Counted from the stretch's first letter, positions 36,711-45,827 are shown. The stretch is 64,000 nt of DNA from Candidatus Obscuribacterales bacterium (GCA_020050685.1 JAGVKG010000046.1:107963-171962), one strand, 5' to 3'. The notes: generated from the letters alone by a model not told the origin. Numbers and translations are program-made.

Positions 36711-36736
36711 CGCTAATTGAAATTTATGACTATACT
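36711..36736 (+). promoter_or_regulatory. Possible dprA promoter with a shared CGCTAATTGAAAT element
   Basis: CGCTAATTGAAAT (36711-36723) is identical to 18448-18460 upstream of a pilin gene. TATACT (36731-36736) is a good -10 with no clear -35 at 17 nt. Confidence 0.35.
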
Positions 36737-36784
36737 TAGGCAATTAAAAATATAAGCAAGACCCGAAAGAGTGCGGTTTAAGCC

Positions 36785-36790
36785 GGAGGG
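36785..36790 (+). promoter_or_regulatory. Shine-Dalgarno that fixes the dprA start
   Basis: GGAGGG has a CTG 4 nt downstream (36794) and an ATT 9 nt downstream (36800), both in the dprA frame. There is no ATG, GTG or TTG between the in-frame TAA at 36779 and TTG 36872. Confidence 0.6.
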
Positions 36791-36793
36791 AAC

Positions 36794-37918
36794 CTGCCAA
36801 TTTATATCGAGCCATACAACCCGGAAGAACTTGCCTGCTGGTTAGCGTTTGACCAGCTGCCATCTTGTGGCTTGGGGTCCCGTGCGGCGCTGGCATTGTG
36901 TGAACACTTTGAGTCGGCACGTACTGCTTGGGAAGCCGGCATGAGTGAACTGAGGCAGGTCAGGAACATTAGTGGCGATGTGCTTGAACGCTTTTTGCGG
37001 GTTAAGGATCAAGTCGATCCTCTGGAGTTGGTCGAACGGTTGGATAAGGCGCATGTTCAGGCAATCCCCTTGTCGTCTGAGGAATATCCGGACCAGCTTA
37101 GGCATATTCATGACCCACCCTTGATTCTTTACTACAAAGGCAAATTACACCCAAGCGAATTGGGCAGAAGTTGTGCTGTGGTTGGCACGAGACACCCGAC
37201 CGGCTACGGGCAAAGACTGGCAAAGGAATTTGCTTTTGGCTTGGCCGAAGCTGGCGTTTCGATAATTAGTGGTATGGCCATTGGTGTTGACTCTTTAGCG
37301 CACCGGGCTGCATTGGAAGCGCAAGGAAAAACCTTAGCGGTTTTTGGTTGCGGCACAGACATTTGTTATCCCTCGTCCAATCGTCCGCTTTACCAAATGC
37401 TATTGCAAAACGAAAATGCCGGATGTGTTTCGGAATTTTTTCCTGGTACTAAACCACAATCGTGGATGTTCCCGGCACGCAATCGGATTATCTCAGGACT
37501 TTGCGAAACCGTTTGTGTAATTGAGGCAGGCGAATCATCTGGCTCTTTAATTACAGCCCGCTTAGCGTTTGAGCAAAATCGCGAAGTCTTTGCTGTGCCA
37601 GGCAGAGTCGATTCACCACAATCGAAGGGCACTCATAAGATCATTGCCAGCGACATGGCTCATTTGGTTACTTCATTTGAAGATATTATGAAGCAAAAAA
37701 ATTGGGTTACGGCACCGAGTGGCAAAGAAGTACCAACGGTGGTTGAACTTTATGGGCGCGAAAAGGACGTTTACGAATTGATTTCTAATGAGCCTGTACA
37801 CTTTGATGTTCTGATAGAGCGCACCGGTATGCCGGCCGGTGAATTGTCGGCAACCCTGACAATGCTAGAGCTTGCCGGTGTTGTGCATCGGATATCTGGC
37901 GATTGGTATAACCGTTAA
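36794..37918 (+). CDS. dprA: DNA processing protein DprA, non-canonical start
   Basis: Loads RecA on incoming single-stranded DNA during transformation. The Rossmann-like core shows GTRHPTGYG, SGMAIGVDSLAHRAAL, FGCGTDICYP, and WMFPARNRIISGL; the tail is a winged-helix-like end (LLIERTG-type stretch and LELAGVVHR). The frame continues upstream of TTG 36872 with LACWLAFDQLPSCGLG, the normal DprA N terminus, back to a GGAGGG ribosome site. Translation therefore probably starts at CTG 36794 (374 residues) or ATT 36800, not at 36872 (348 residues). Competence would fit with the pilin genes at 16787-20077. Confidence 0.88.
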   Translation: MPIYIEPYNPEELACWLAFDQLPSCGLGSRAALALCEHFESARTAWEAGMSELRQVRNISGDVLERFLRVKDQVDPLELVERLDKAHVQAIPLSSEEYPDQLRHIHDPPLILYYKGKLHPSELGRSCAVVGTRHPTGYGQRLAKEFAFGLAEAGVSIISGMAIGVDSLAHRAALEAQGKTLAVFGCGTDICYPSSNRPLYQMLLQNENAGCVSEFFPGTKPQSWMFPARNRIISGLCETVCVIEAGESSGSLITARLAFEQNREVFAVPGRVDSPQSKGTHKIIASDMAHLVTSFEDIMKQKNWVTAPSGKEVPTVVELYGREKDVYELISNEPVHFDVLIERTGMPAGELSATLTMLELAGVVHRISGDWYNR

Positions 37919-37932
37919 GTTTTGATTGCCAA

Positions 37933-39012
37933 TTAGTTTGGTGGCTCGCCAAATTGTGGTGGTGGACCAAAACCTGGAGGGCCGAAACCGGGACCGCCGG
38001 GTGGGCCGAATCCTGGGCCGCCAGGCATAAATCCTGGTGGTGGTGGACGCCGGCGAAAGGTAGAATCGGGAGTGCCTTTATACAAACGAGGAATATAAGG
38101 ATAGGTATCGCTTATCACGTAATAATAAGTGCCTTGCGGATACTCGGGAGTGACACCAAAGCGGCCGTTGCAATTGTCCAAGTCGCCGAGATCTTTGACG
38201 AATTCGTAATCTTGTATGAATGCACCATTGTAAGTTCCACCAGGACCATTTGGCCTTGTGCCGTTTTTTATGCGGTAACTTGAACGAAGTTTGGTCATGC
38301 CGGATGAAGGGTTGTCCACTTGCTTATAACCAAATGGTCCGTAGATTGGAAAACCATCGGCAGCATAGCCAATTAGGACTGGCTTGCCGGCCTTTTCCAA
38401 TTTATCGATCAAGCCGGTCGGTGGTCCATGATAGTGATAGGCACCATTTGGTTGCACGTGTGCATTGTTAGCATCCAAACCCAAGCGCGGTCCTAAGTAC
38501 ATTGCTTCGTACTGCCAACCCGAGCCCGGATCGCGATTCCAAAATTCCATTGCCCCTGGATCAAAGGGCACGCCATTTATTGCCACACCAAATGGTGACA
38601 TGCCGAGCACGGTCGGTCTATCTGCAATTGTTCCTTTGACGGGCACGCGGAAAGAATAATGTTGCTCAGAAATTGTATTGGGATTGCCGGCATTGGGAAA
38701 TTCACCAGTTTTGTGATCGGGAATGCCATTTGATTGAATGTAGCGATAGTCGCCATTTATATAAATGCGAACGTAATCGCTCAAGGCAAAAGCTGGTTGA
38801 GTTAAGGCCTTTTCTAGCAATTCCCAAGGATCAAATGGCACTTGCGATTCATTCTGGTTCGCATCCTTGGTTTTTGATTTTGACTGCTTGTGCGCCGCAT
38901 AATCGCCTGCCCCTTCGTAATGCGCTAAGGCCGGACTAACCGATGAAAGTACAGGTGCAAGTGTAAATGTGGCTATGAGTATCGTTGTGATGGCTGACGC
39001 TGAAGATTTCAT
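37933..39012 (-). CDS. Secreted YHYH-domain protein
   Basis: A 359-residue exported protein. A signal peptide (to about residue 30) precedes a YHYH domain with YHYHGPPTGL and GYAADGFPIYGPFGY, features of the PF14240 family. The last 40 residues are Gly/Pro/Phe-rich with GGPGFGPP and GPPGFGPP repeats. Function of the YHYH domain is not established; it may be a structural or metal-binding envelope protein. ATG follows TAGGAG and lies 15 nt downstream of the tatD stop, so the two are probably co-transcribed. Confidence 0.8.
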   Translation of the reverse strand: MKSSASAITTILIATFTLAPVLSSVSPALAHYEGAGDYAAHKQSKSKTKDANQNESQVPFDPWELLEKALTQPAFALSDYVRIYINGDYRYIQSNGIPDHKTGEFPNAGNPNTISEQHYSFRVPVKGTIADRPTVLGMSPFGVAINGVPFDPGAMEFWNRDPGSGWQYEAMYLGPRLGLDANNAHVQPNGAYHYHGPPTGLIDKLEKAGKPVLIGYAADGFPIYGPFGYKQVDNPSSGMTKLRSSYRIKNGTRPNGPGGTYNGAFIQDYEFVKDLGDLDNCNGRFGVTPEYPQGTYYYVISDTYPYIPRLYKGTPDSTFRRRPPPPGFMPGGPGFGPPGGPGFGPPGFGPPPQFGEPPN

Positions 39013-39027
39013 CGGCGCTCCTACGAT

Positions 39028-39819
39028 TTAAGTCGGTGCTTTAATTTCCGGTAATTGAAAAAGCCTGCGTGTATTTTTAACTGTAACATCGGCAATTTGT
39101 TCTTGGCTGACATTGCGTAGCTCAGCTAATTTAGATGCCACCATCCAAACATAGGCTGGCTCATTGCGCTTGCCACGCATTGGTTGTGGTGCCAAATAAG
39201 GACAATCGGTCTCCACCAGCATGCGATTTTCATCTACAAGTTTGGCTGCATCCTGAATGTCTTGTGCCTTGTTAAATGTAACGATGCCGGAAAATGAAAC
39301 ATAAAAGTCAAGCTTCTTAATCTGTGGAAGCTGAGCCGGTGACCCGGTAAAACAGTGGAAGACGCCACCAACTTTTCCGGCTTCCTCTTCTTCCAAAATC
39401 GCAAATGTATCCGGCCAGGCATCGCGCGTATGAATAATCAAAGGCTTAGCCAATTGCCTGGCCAATCTGATTTGGGCGCGGAAGGCATTAATTTGTGATT
39501 CGCGATCGGAGTGATTGTAATAAAAGTCCAGCCCACACTCACCAATGGCGACAACTTTTGGATGCGCGGCGGCCTGGCGCAAGGCTTCTTCTGCTTGGCT
39601 GTCCCATAACTTGGCTTCATGCGGGTGCAAACCAACACCAAGATAAATTTGTTCGTAGTCGTCCGATAATTTGATCATCTCAGGAATCGAAACTAAGTCG
39701 ACGCCGGCGTGCACAATTTGCACCACACCGGATTGAAAGGCGCGTGCAATTACATCCTTTTGATCCTCGGCATAGGAATCCCATGCCAGATGTGCATGAC
39801 TATCGATGATTGATTTCAT
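39028..39819 (-). CDS. tatD: TatD-family metal-dependent DNase
   Basis: A TIM-barrel hydrolase with the two-metal site: His8 and His10 in DSHAHL, Glu in AIGECGLD, His in IIHTRDA, and Asp in LVETDCPYLAP. At 263 residues it is the family size. TatD proteins act as 3'-exonucleases in DNA repair and quality control. The promoter is expected in the short gap with the divergent gene at 39888. YHYH gene follows on the same strand. Confidence 0.9.
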   Translation of the reverse strand: MKSIIDSHAHLAWDSYAEDQKDVIARAFQSGVVQIVHAGVDLVSIPEMIKLSDDYEQIYLGVGLHPHEAKLWDSQAEEALRQAAAHPKVVAIGECGLDFYYNHSDRESQINAFRAQIRLARQLAKPLIIHTRDAWPDTFAILEEEEAGKVGGVFHCFTGSPAQLPQIKKLDFYVSFSGIVTFNKAQDIQDAAKLVDENRMLVETDCPYLAPQPMRGKRNEPAYVWMVASKLAELRNVSQEQIADVTVKNTRRLFQLPEIKAPT

Positions 39820-39847
39820 TTGTCATTTCCCTTAGGCATATTCTAGC

Positions 39848-39856
39848 TGCTAGGAT
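39848..39856 (+). promoter_or_regulatory. Extended -10 promoter for the TonB-C-like gene
   Basis: TGCTAGGAT lies 31 nt before ATG 39888. AGGAGG occurs between it and the ATG. Confidence 0.4.
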
Positions 39857-39887
39857 CATATTTAGGCTCACGATTTAGGAGGAAAAG

Positions 39888-40559
39888 ATGCGGCTTGGTC
39901 AAGCAAAATGCTTGGGGCTCTCGGTCTCGGCTCTTTTGGGGGCTGGCTTTGTGATTGTCTCAGGATCTTCACAGGCTCTCCTTGCCCAATCCAACAAAGT
40001 CTTAAAAGGAAACGTGAAAGAGCAAGGCGTAAAGGCACCCACCAAGTCATCTAGCTATTCTCTCAGCCGGGATGAGATAAACGATCCTTTCACTGGTCCA
40101 GGATCTAAGGCACGAGCCAAGTCGCCGGTCAAAATTCCTAATCCCAAAGATCCTTTTAGTGTCGCTCCCCCAACCATTAAGGTGGAGGAATCACCGGAGC
40201 TGAAACTGGCTTGGGACGACTGGCACAACCGCTTGGCAAAGATCATTTATCAACGATATGAAGATTTGGCGGCGATGGCTTATTCCAATTCCAAGCCGCT
40301 TCTGGCGAAAGTTACTTACGTTGTCACGAAGGATGGGCAGGTCGGTGCTATTCAAGTGGTGGATAAAAGTGCCGACCCAATGTTTGACAATTTGATTTGC
40401 CAGGTGATTATGTCGCTTGATGGCGACCGCGTGCTTCTGGCATTTCCCAAAGGCTCGACTCGTCAAGCAGTAGAAAAGTCTGCCACCTTCACGCAAAATT
40501 ATGGAAAAGAAGGATTTCGCTATACTACTGGTGACGAAGAAAAGGTCAAAGGCAAGTGA
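39888..40559 (+). CDS. Secreted TonB-C-like protein
   Basis: A 223-residue protein with an N-terminal signal peptide (about 1-35), a basic Pro/Lys-rich linker, and a C-terminal domain from about residue 105. That domain has the TonB C-terminal pattern: WHNRLAKIIYQRY, then AKVTYVVTKDGQVGAIQVVDKS and a terminal strand region. There is no obvious TonB membrane anchor, so it is a periplasmic TonB-C-like protein, not a classical TonB. AGGAGG 7 nt before ATG supports the start. Its partner is unknown. Confidence 0.72.
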   Translation: MRLGQAKCLGLSVSALLGAGFVIVSGSSQALLAQSNKVLKGNVKEQGVKAPTKSSSYSLSRDEINDPFTGPGSKARAKSPVKIPNPKDPFSVAPPTIKVEESPELKLAWDDWHNRLAKIIYQRYEDLAAMAYSNSKPLLAKVTYVVTKDGQVGAIQVVDKSADPMFDNLICQVIMSLDGDRVLLAFPKGSTRQAVEKSATFTQNYGKEGFRYTTGDEEKVKGK

Positions 40560-40591
40560 TAGCGTAGGCGAGAAAAACAGGCGGTTCTAAA

Positions 40592-42025
40592 TTGCAAAGT
40601 GAATTAATTGCAGAATTAAAATACGTTGTGGGCGAGAACTATGTTTTGTCCTCGGATGTTGATCTTGCTGTTTATGAATGTGATGCTGAGACTTTAGATA
40701 TTGCTCGTCCGGATCTGGTAGTTTTGCCTGCTTCGACTGAGCAAGTACAAGCTTGTGTGCAAATCGCCAATAAATACAATGTGCCATTCACGCCGCGTGG
40801 AGCCGGTACGGGTTTATCCGGTGGTGCCACCACTGTAGCCGGTGGTATCAGTTTGGTTTTAACCAGAATGTCCGGCATCATTGAAATTGACAAAGAAAAT
40901 ATGGTGGCACATGTGCAAGTTGGCTTGCCGAATTTGGCTTTGTCTAAAGCATGTGAGAAATTCGGTTTGTATTTTGCCCCGGATCCCTCAAGCCAAGCTG
41001 CTTCCACAATTGGCGGTAACTTGGCAGAAAATTCCGGGGGGCCGCATACTCTGAAATATGGCATGACCTGCCACCATGTTGCCGGTGTAAAAGTTGTTCT
41101 TCCCGATGGCAAAATCACCACATTTGGTGGCAAAGCGAAAGACAATTTGGGATTGGATTTGCTGGGAGTATTTGTTGGCTCGGAAGGAACGCTTGGTGTT
41201 GTCTGTGAGGCATACGTCAAACTTAGTGCCAAACCGAATTTGGTTCAGACCATGTTTTGTTATTTCCCGGATCTCGAGCAAGGCGGACAAGCAGTTTCAG
41301 ATATTGTCTCTTCTGGTGTAATTCCTTCAGCTATGGAAATGGTGGATAAGCTTTCGCTCAATGCCGTTGAGGATGCCTTTCACATTGGCTTGAGCCGCGA
41401 GGCTGGTGCAATTTTAATTGTTGAGTTGGACGGCGCTGAATCCAGTATTGCCTTGCAAAAAGAAATAGTTGTTGCTTGTGTTTCTCGTCATCAAGGTTTT
41501 GGTATCACTTGGGCCAAAGATGAGAAGGAACGCGCGACTATTTGGAAAGCGCGTAAATCAGCCTTTGGTGCCCTGGGCAGAATTGCCCCACATGGTTATG
41601 TTTTGGATGGCGTGATACCACGTTCAAAATTGCGCGAAGCAATCAAGAGAATTGAAGCAATCGGTAAAGAATACAATCTGCTGATCTCCAATATTTATCA
41701 CGCCGGCGACGGCAATTTGCATCCTTGTTTGTTATTCCATCGTGATGATTTGGAAGAAACAAAAAGAGTAATTCAGGCTGGTCGCGAAATTCTTGATCTA
41801 TGTCTGGAGCTCGGCGGTACATTATCAGGTGAGCACGGTATCGGCATTGAAAAAATTGCTGAAATGCCAGATGCCTTTAGTCCAAAAGACCTAGAGGCAA
41901 TGGAATGGCTGCATCATTGCTTCAACCCCAAGAGTCTTTGTAATCCCGGCAAGATTTTGCCTAGCCTCAAGCTTTGTGGCGAAAGCGGCGTCAGACCCTT
42001 ACTTCGGCATCAATTGTCCTGTTAA
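40592..42025 (+). CDS. glcD: FAD-linked oxidase, GlcD-type
   Basis: A 477-residue flavoprotein. The FAD_binding_4 domain shows TPRGAGTGLSGGATT and GGNLAENSGGPHTLKYG; the C-terminal cap has GDGNLHPCL and GGTLSGEHGIGIEK, the marks of the GlcD/lactate dehydrogenase group. It probably oxidises glycolate or another 2-hydroxy acid. The start is TTG 40592, with AGGCGG 7 nt upstream and an in-frame TAG 24 nt before the start. No glcE or glcF follows, so partner subunits must lie elsewhere or be unnecessary. Confidence 0.85.
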   Translation: MQSELIAELKYVVGENYVLSSDVDLAVYECDAETLDIARPDLVVLPASTEQVQACVQIANKYNVPFTPRGAGTGLSGGATTVAGGISLVLTRMSGIIEIDKENMVAHVQVGLPNLALSKACEKFGLYFAPDPSSQAASTIGGNLAENSGGPHTLKYGMTCHHVAGVKVVLPDGKITTFGGKAKDNLGLDLLGVFVGSEGTLGVVCEAYVKLSAKPNLVQTMFCYFPDLEQGGQAVSDIVSSGVIPSAMEMVDKLSLNAVEDAFHIGLSREAGAILIVELDGAESSIALQKEIVVACVSRHQGFGITWAKDEKERATIWKARKSAFGALGRIAPHGYVLDGVIPRSKLREAIKRIEAIGKEYNLLISNIYHAGDGNLHPCLLFHRDDLEETKRVIQAGREILDLCLELGGTLSGEHGIGIEKIAEMPDAFSPKDLEAMEWLHHCFNPKSLCNPGKILPSLKLCGESGVRPLLRHQLSC

Positions 42026-42142
42026 GGCTTGGCTGATTTAATTTTGGGTGATTTAGGCAATTTCTTTAAGATTCTTGGCACTAGTTGGCAATTTTTGCGT
42101 CCTACCTGGCATGCAAATTTGGGAAACTGGGTATGTTTGGGT

Positions 42143-42814
42143 ATGATGAATGAGATGAATCGCCACTGGCTCCTACTTCTAATAGCGTGTCTTTTTGTCA
42201 CCTTTACGGCAACCGCCTGTGAGGTCGAGCAGCTTTCGCCCGTTCTATATAAAGGTCCGGAGCCAAATGTGGCTCTGATGAAAAGGCTAAAGAAGATGGG
42301 TGTGAAAACCATTCTCAGTGCCCGACTTAATCCCAAGGAAAGAAAAGCAGAACAAGCTCGCAAGCTGGGTTTGAACTGGATCCACATGAAGACAGGGCTT
42401 TTCATTGCTCCACGTGAACCGGAGATCAATGAGTTCTTAGCGATTGTCGATAACCCGAAAAATCATCCCATTTATCTGACATGTTCTTTGGGTGCGGATC
42501 GCACGGGCTTCTATAAAGGTATTTACCGCATGGCCAGACAAGATTGGCCATTAGACAAGAGTGTGGCTGAACTACATCAGGGCTTTAGCAAGTGGTGGAA
42601 GTTATGGTATGCCTTCTACTACTATCAAGAAGAATTGCAGTTCTTCCAAGAACGCGAAAATATCCGAAAAGCGCTTGTGCACAAGGACGATGTTAACGTT
42701 AACGCTAATAAGGATGATCAAGACATTCATAAGGCTGTCTCTGGTGAGCTAAAAATGGATGTGAAAGCACTTAAGGCTGGAGCAAATGGACCTTTTACCA
42801 CCGGTCAAAACTAA
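42143..42814 (+). CDS. Secreted dual-specificity/tyrosine phosphatase-like protein
   Basis: A 223-residue protein with an N-terminal hydrophobic signal (LLLLIACLFVTFTATAC; a lipoprotein-like Cys is possible) and a Cys-based phosphatase fold. CSLGADRTG gives the C-x5-R site with Cys114 and Arg120. The start may be 42143 or 42155; an upstream TTG at 42029 would add 38 residues that make no sense as a signal. The last 30 residues are hydrophilic. Its stop overlaps that of the AI-2E gene by 4 nt. Substrate could be a phosphoprotein, polyphosphate or phosphoinositide; not shown. Confidence 0.72.
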   Translation: MMNEMNRHWLLLLIACLFVTFTATACEVEQLSPVLYKGPEPNVALMKRLKKMGVKTILSARLNPKERKAEQARKLGLNWIHMKTGLFIAPREPEINEFLAIVDNPKNHPIYLTCSLGADRTGFYKGIYRMARQDWPLDKSVAELHQGFSKWWKLWYAFYYYQEELQFFQERENIRKALVHKDDVNVNANKDDQDIHKAVSGELKMDVKALKAGANGPFTTGQN

Positions 42815-43836
42815 TCGTCAGTTTGTGCCATAGATGGATTTTTCAAATAGGTTTCTTCTGCAATACTCAGGCAGGCTGCTGCGACTGGCACAGCAATTAG
42901 TGCGCCACTAACGCCCATAAGTGTAGCGCCGCAAATTAGCGCCAGCATCACCACGAGTGGATGGAGATCTACTTCTTGTCCGAGGAAATGTGGCACTATG
43001 ACTGTGCTTTCCAGCCACTGTTCCAGAGTGAAAAGCAAGAAAGTAAATAAAGCTAATTGTGGTGCTTGGTTGAATGAAACTAAGAGCGCAAAAAACATTG
43101 TGATCATTGAGCCGACATAAGGGACTAAATTGAGAATGCCAGCCAATAGTCCAAGGGAGATTGCATAATGTACACCAATCAAACTAAGACCAAGTGAAAG
43201 GAAGGTTGCCACACTGAGAGCAACCATGATTTGTCCACGTACATAACCACCGATTCTCTTGCCGATGATTGCAGTCAAATTCAGAAACCATTCTCTTTTT
43301 TCTTTGGGAATCCATTTGGCTAGCGACTCCTTGATGTTCTTCGCTTCGATGGTGAAATAAGCAGCCAGGAAAAGCGTCAAAACGCCATTGATTATCAGTC
43401 GCATCAGGCCGTAAGTCATCTTGACAGTGGTGCCAGCAATTGAGGCACCAATTTGATGTATTTCTTCTGGTTTGAGCTTTACTTGACCGGTATAACCATT
43501 GGTCAATTGTAATTGCTTGTCTAGCCAGACTGTCACATTGCCGATGAAGTCGGGAAAGCTCTCGCTCAGTTTGGTCCATTGCTCATAAACAGTCGGAGCC
43601 AGGAATATGGCCATCAATACATATATAGCGATCAGCACGGCATAAATGGCCACAACACAGAGAGACCTTGCGATCTTTTTGCGCTCGGCAATGTCCGCAA
43701 TTGGCGCCATGGCCGAGGCTATCGTTACTGCCAGGATCAAAATGACAATCAGTATTCTCAGCTGATAAGCGCAAGCCGCAAGCAAAACCAAGGCTTCGGC
43801 AAAGATGATTAATTGGAACGTCTCGTGTTTTTTCAT
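42811..43836 (-). CDS. AI-2E family transporter
   Basis: A 341-residue protein with seven or eight hydrophobic segments, starting with a pair of helices (about 8-60) and ending with GATLMGVSGALIAVPVAAACL, the family's conserved end. The long loop with QWTKLSESFPDFIGNVTVWL is typical. Members are known as YdiK/PerM/TqsA; few have a defined substrate, so AI-2 export is only a family label. Convergent with the phosphatase gene: stops overlap in CTAA (42811-42814). Confidence 0.85.
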   Translation of the reverse strand: MKKHETFQLIIFAEALVLLAACAYQLRILIVILILAVTIASAMAPIADIAERKKIARSLCVVAIYAVLIAIYVLMAIFLAPTVYEQWTKLSESFPDFIGNVTVWLDKQLQLTNGYTGQVKLKPEEIHQIGASIAGTTVKMTYGLMRLIINGVLTLFLAAYFTIEAKNIKESLAKWIPKEKREWFLNLTAIIGKRIGGYVRGQIMVALSVATFLSLGLSLIGVHYAISLGLLAGILNLVPYVGSMITMFFALLVSFNQAPQLALFTFLLFTLEQWLESTVIVPHFLGQEVDLHPLVVMLALICGATLMGVSGALIAVPVAAACLSIAEETYLKNPSMAQTDD

Positions 43837-44056
43837 TTAGATTGTGATTTGCTGGCGCCAATCACTAAATTGGCTAGCTATTTATATGCCCAGAATGCCG
43901 GTTTAATCAAGAGATATATTTGCCTCCAATTTGGGCAAGATAATATCGGACATTAAATTTCCTGTTCATATCAGTGTATCAAGGGTATGATGCGAATGTG
44001 AGACGCCAAACTGGTATGCAGAACACTAGCTCAAATCACAAAGAGGTATTCATAGA

Positions 44057-45784
44057 TTGCACGGAAAGCTTGATCTGGTAAATTCAAAAGGGCTTAAAAA
44101 ATCAGAAATTCAAAAGCTTCAACGTTTGCTTCAACAACGTGTTCCTGCGGACAAGATTCTCACAATTGACCTGGCCGAATCATTAGCTGAAATTTCTCAT
44201 GAAAGTGGTTACCCACTGTCCATCGTTTTGGACAGGCGGGGACAAGTCGTGAATATAACCGTGGGCAGCCCTACAGACGTTAAGTTGCCCGAGCTTAAAG
44301 GTGTACGGGTTGGACCGGGACGCCTTTGCGGTCATCGCATCATTTATACGCATTTGGCCGGCAGAAATGCTACGGCAATTTTGACCGGGCCTTCAAAAGA
44401 GCAACTTCAATGTTTGGCGCGTAACCGTCTTGATTTGCTTGCCACCATTGAGGTTAATCCACAAGGAACCTTTAGCCGCTCGCATGGTGAGCAAGGCAAA
44501 CTAGCAGATAGCATTCATATTGCTCATCTTTTGCCTGGTCGGGATGAACAAGGCATGCTTTGGAAAGTTATGCCACCACAAACGGCGCGCAAAACAGAAA
44601 AGGAAGATTTTGCCGAGTTAATCGCTGCTTTGGAAAATGAATTCCGCAGATTGGCACCGCGCCTGCAAATTAGAGAAGGTGAGGAGCGGGCTATTTTAGT
44701 TGGTGTGATCATGGAAGGCACGGATTCCTGGCAGGTTGAAGATGAGCTCGATGAACTATCGATGCTGGCTCGCACTGCTGGTGCGTCAGTTTCTGCCAGA
44801 TTGACACAAGCAAGGTTGAAACCGGATCATCGCTATTTCTTAGGTGCCGGCAAAGTGCAAGAGCTGGCTTTGTTAGTGCAAGAGCTTGGTGCCAATCTCG
44901 TGATTGTCGATCACGAGCTTTCGCCTAACCAACAACGGAATTTAGAAGAAGTAGTTGGTGTGAAAGTCATTGATCGCACGGAATTGATCTTGGACATTTT
45001 CTCCAAACGTGCCCAAACTAGAGAAGGAAAATTGCAAGTTGAGCTGGCTCAGCTCAAGTACTTGTATCCCAGACTGGTTGGTAAGGGCACCACCTTGAGC
45101 CGACTTGGTGGTGGCATCGGTACCAGAGGCCCTGGTGAAACTAAATTGGAAGTTGATCGTAGGCGCATTCGCGACAGGATCAATTTATTGGAAGGTGAGA
45201 CTGTGCGCATTCGCAGTTATCGCGATACGCAACGCCGCCATCGATCGTTTCAAGGACTGCCGACAGTGGCTTTGACGGGTTATACAAACTCAGGCAAATC
45301 GACTTTGCTCAATGCTTTGACCAAAGCCGAAGTTTTTGTGGAAGACAAATTATTTGCTACCTTGGATCCTGCTACTCGTCGCACTGTCTTGCCGGACAAT
45401 AGTCCGGTGTTAATCACCGACACAGTGGGATTCATCAAGAAGTTGCCTACTTCTCTCATTGCAGCCTTTGGCGCCACCTTGGAAGAAGTGGTACTGGCAG
45501 ACATGTTGATTCATGTTGTCGATGCTTCGCACCCAAATGTTATGGAGCAAATAAACAGTGTTTATGATGTACTGAGTGAATTGGGTGCAATTGAAAAACC
45601 GATGATTACAGTTTTGAACAAAGCCGACAAAGTGCGGCAAGAAGATCTCGATTGGATTGCTCAGCAAGTACCAAATCCAGTTGTTGTCTCAGCGGTGCAA
45701 AGACAAGGACTCGGTCGTCTACTCAAATCCGTGCAAGACGTCTTGCAAGAAGTGTGTCCGGAAAGAAATAGGTCAACGGCTTAA
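44057..45784 (+). CDS. hflX: GTPase HflX, long form
   Basis: Ribosome-associated GTPase that splits stalled or heat-damaged 70S ribosomes. The family ATP-binding region has KPDHRYFLGAGKVQEL and GGIGTRGPGETKLE; the GTPase G1 is GYTNSGKST (about 408-416), G3 DTVGF and G4 NKAD. At 575 residues it has about 200 extra N-terminal residues compared with E. coli HflX, a feature of many cyanobacterial homologues. TTG 44057 is the start; AGAGG is 10 nt upstream. A SulP gene follows 43 nt later on the same strand. Confidence 0.92.
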   Translation: MHGKLDLVNSKGLKKSEIQKLQRLLQQRVPADKILTIDLAESLAEISHESGYPLSIVLDRRGQVVNITVGSPTDVKLPELKGVRVGPGRLCGHRIIYTHLAGRNATAILTGPSKEQLQCLARNRLDLLATIEVNPQGTFSRSHGEQGKLADSIHIAHLLPGRDEQGMLWKVMPPQTARKTEKEDFAELIAALENEFRRLAPRLQIREGEERAILVGVIMEGTDSWQVEDELDELSMLARTAGASVSARLTQARLKPDHRYFLGAGKVQELALLVQELGANLVIVDHELSPNQQRNLEEVVGVKVIDRTELILDIFSKRAQTREGKLQVELAQLKYLYPRLVGKGTTLSRLGGGIGTRGPGETKLEVDRRRIRDRINLLEGETVRIRSYRDTQRRHRSFQGLPTVALTGYTNSGKSTLLNALTKAEVFVEDKLFATLDPATRRTVLPDNSPVLITDTVGFIKKLPTSLIAAFGATLEEVVLADMLIHVVDASHPNVMEQINSVYDVLSELGAIEKPMITVLNKADKVRQEDLDWIAQQVPNPVVVSAVQRQGLGRLLKSVQDVLQEVCPERNRSTA

Positions 45785-45827
45785 CCTGGCAATTGCTTAG
45801 GCAAGTAACCAGATGAATTGAGAAGCA

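Noticed and set aside
36750..36795. A riboswitch in the dprA leader
   Set aside because: The GC-rich leader has only a weak CGGTTTAAGCCG hairpin and no match to a known riboswitch core.
36872..37918. TTG 36872 as the dprA start
   Set aside because: The conserved N-terminal region continues 26 codons upstream to a strong ribosome site.
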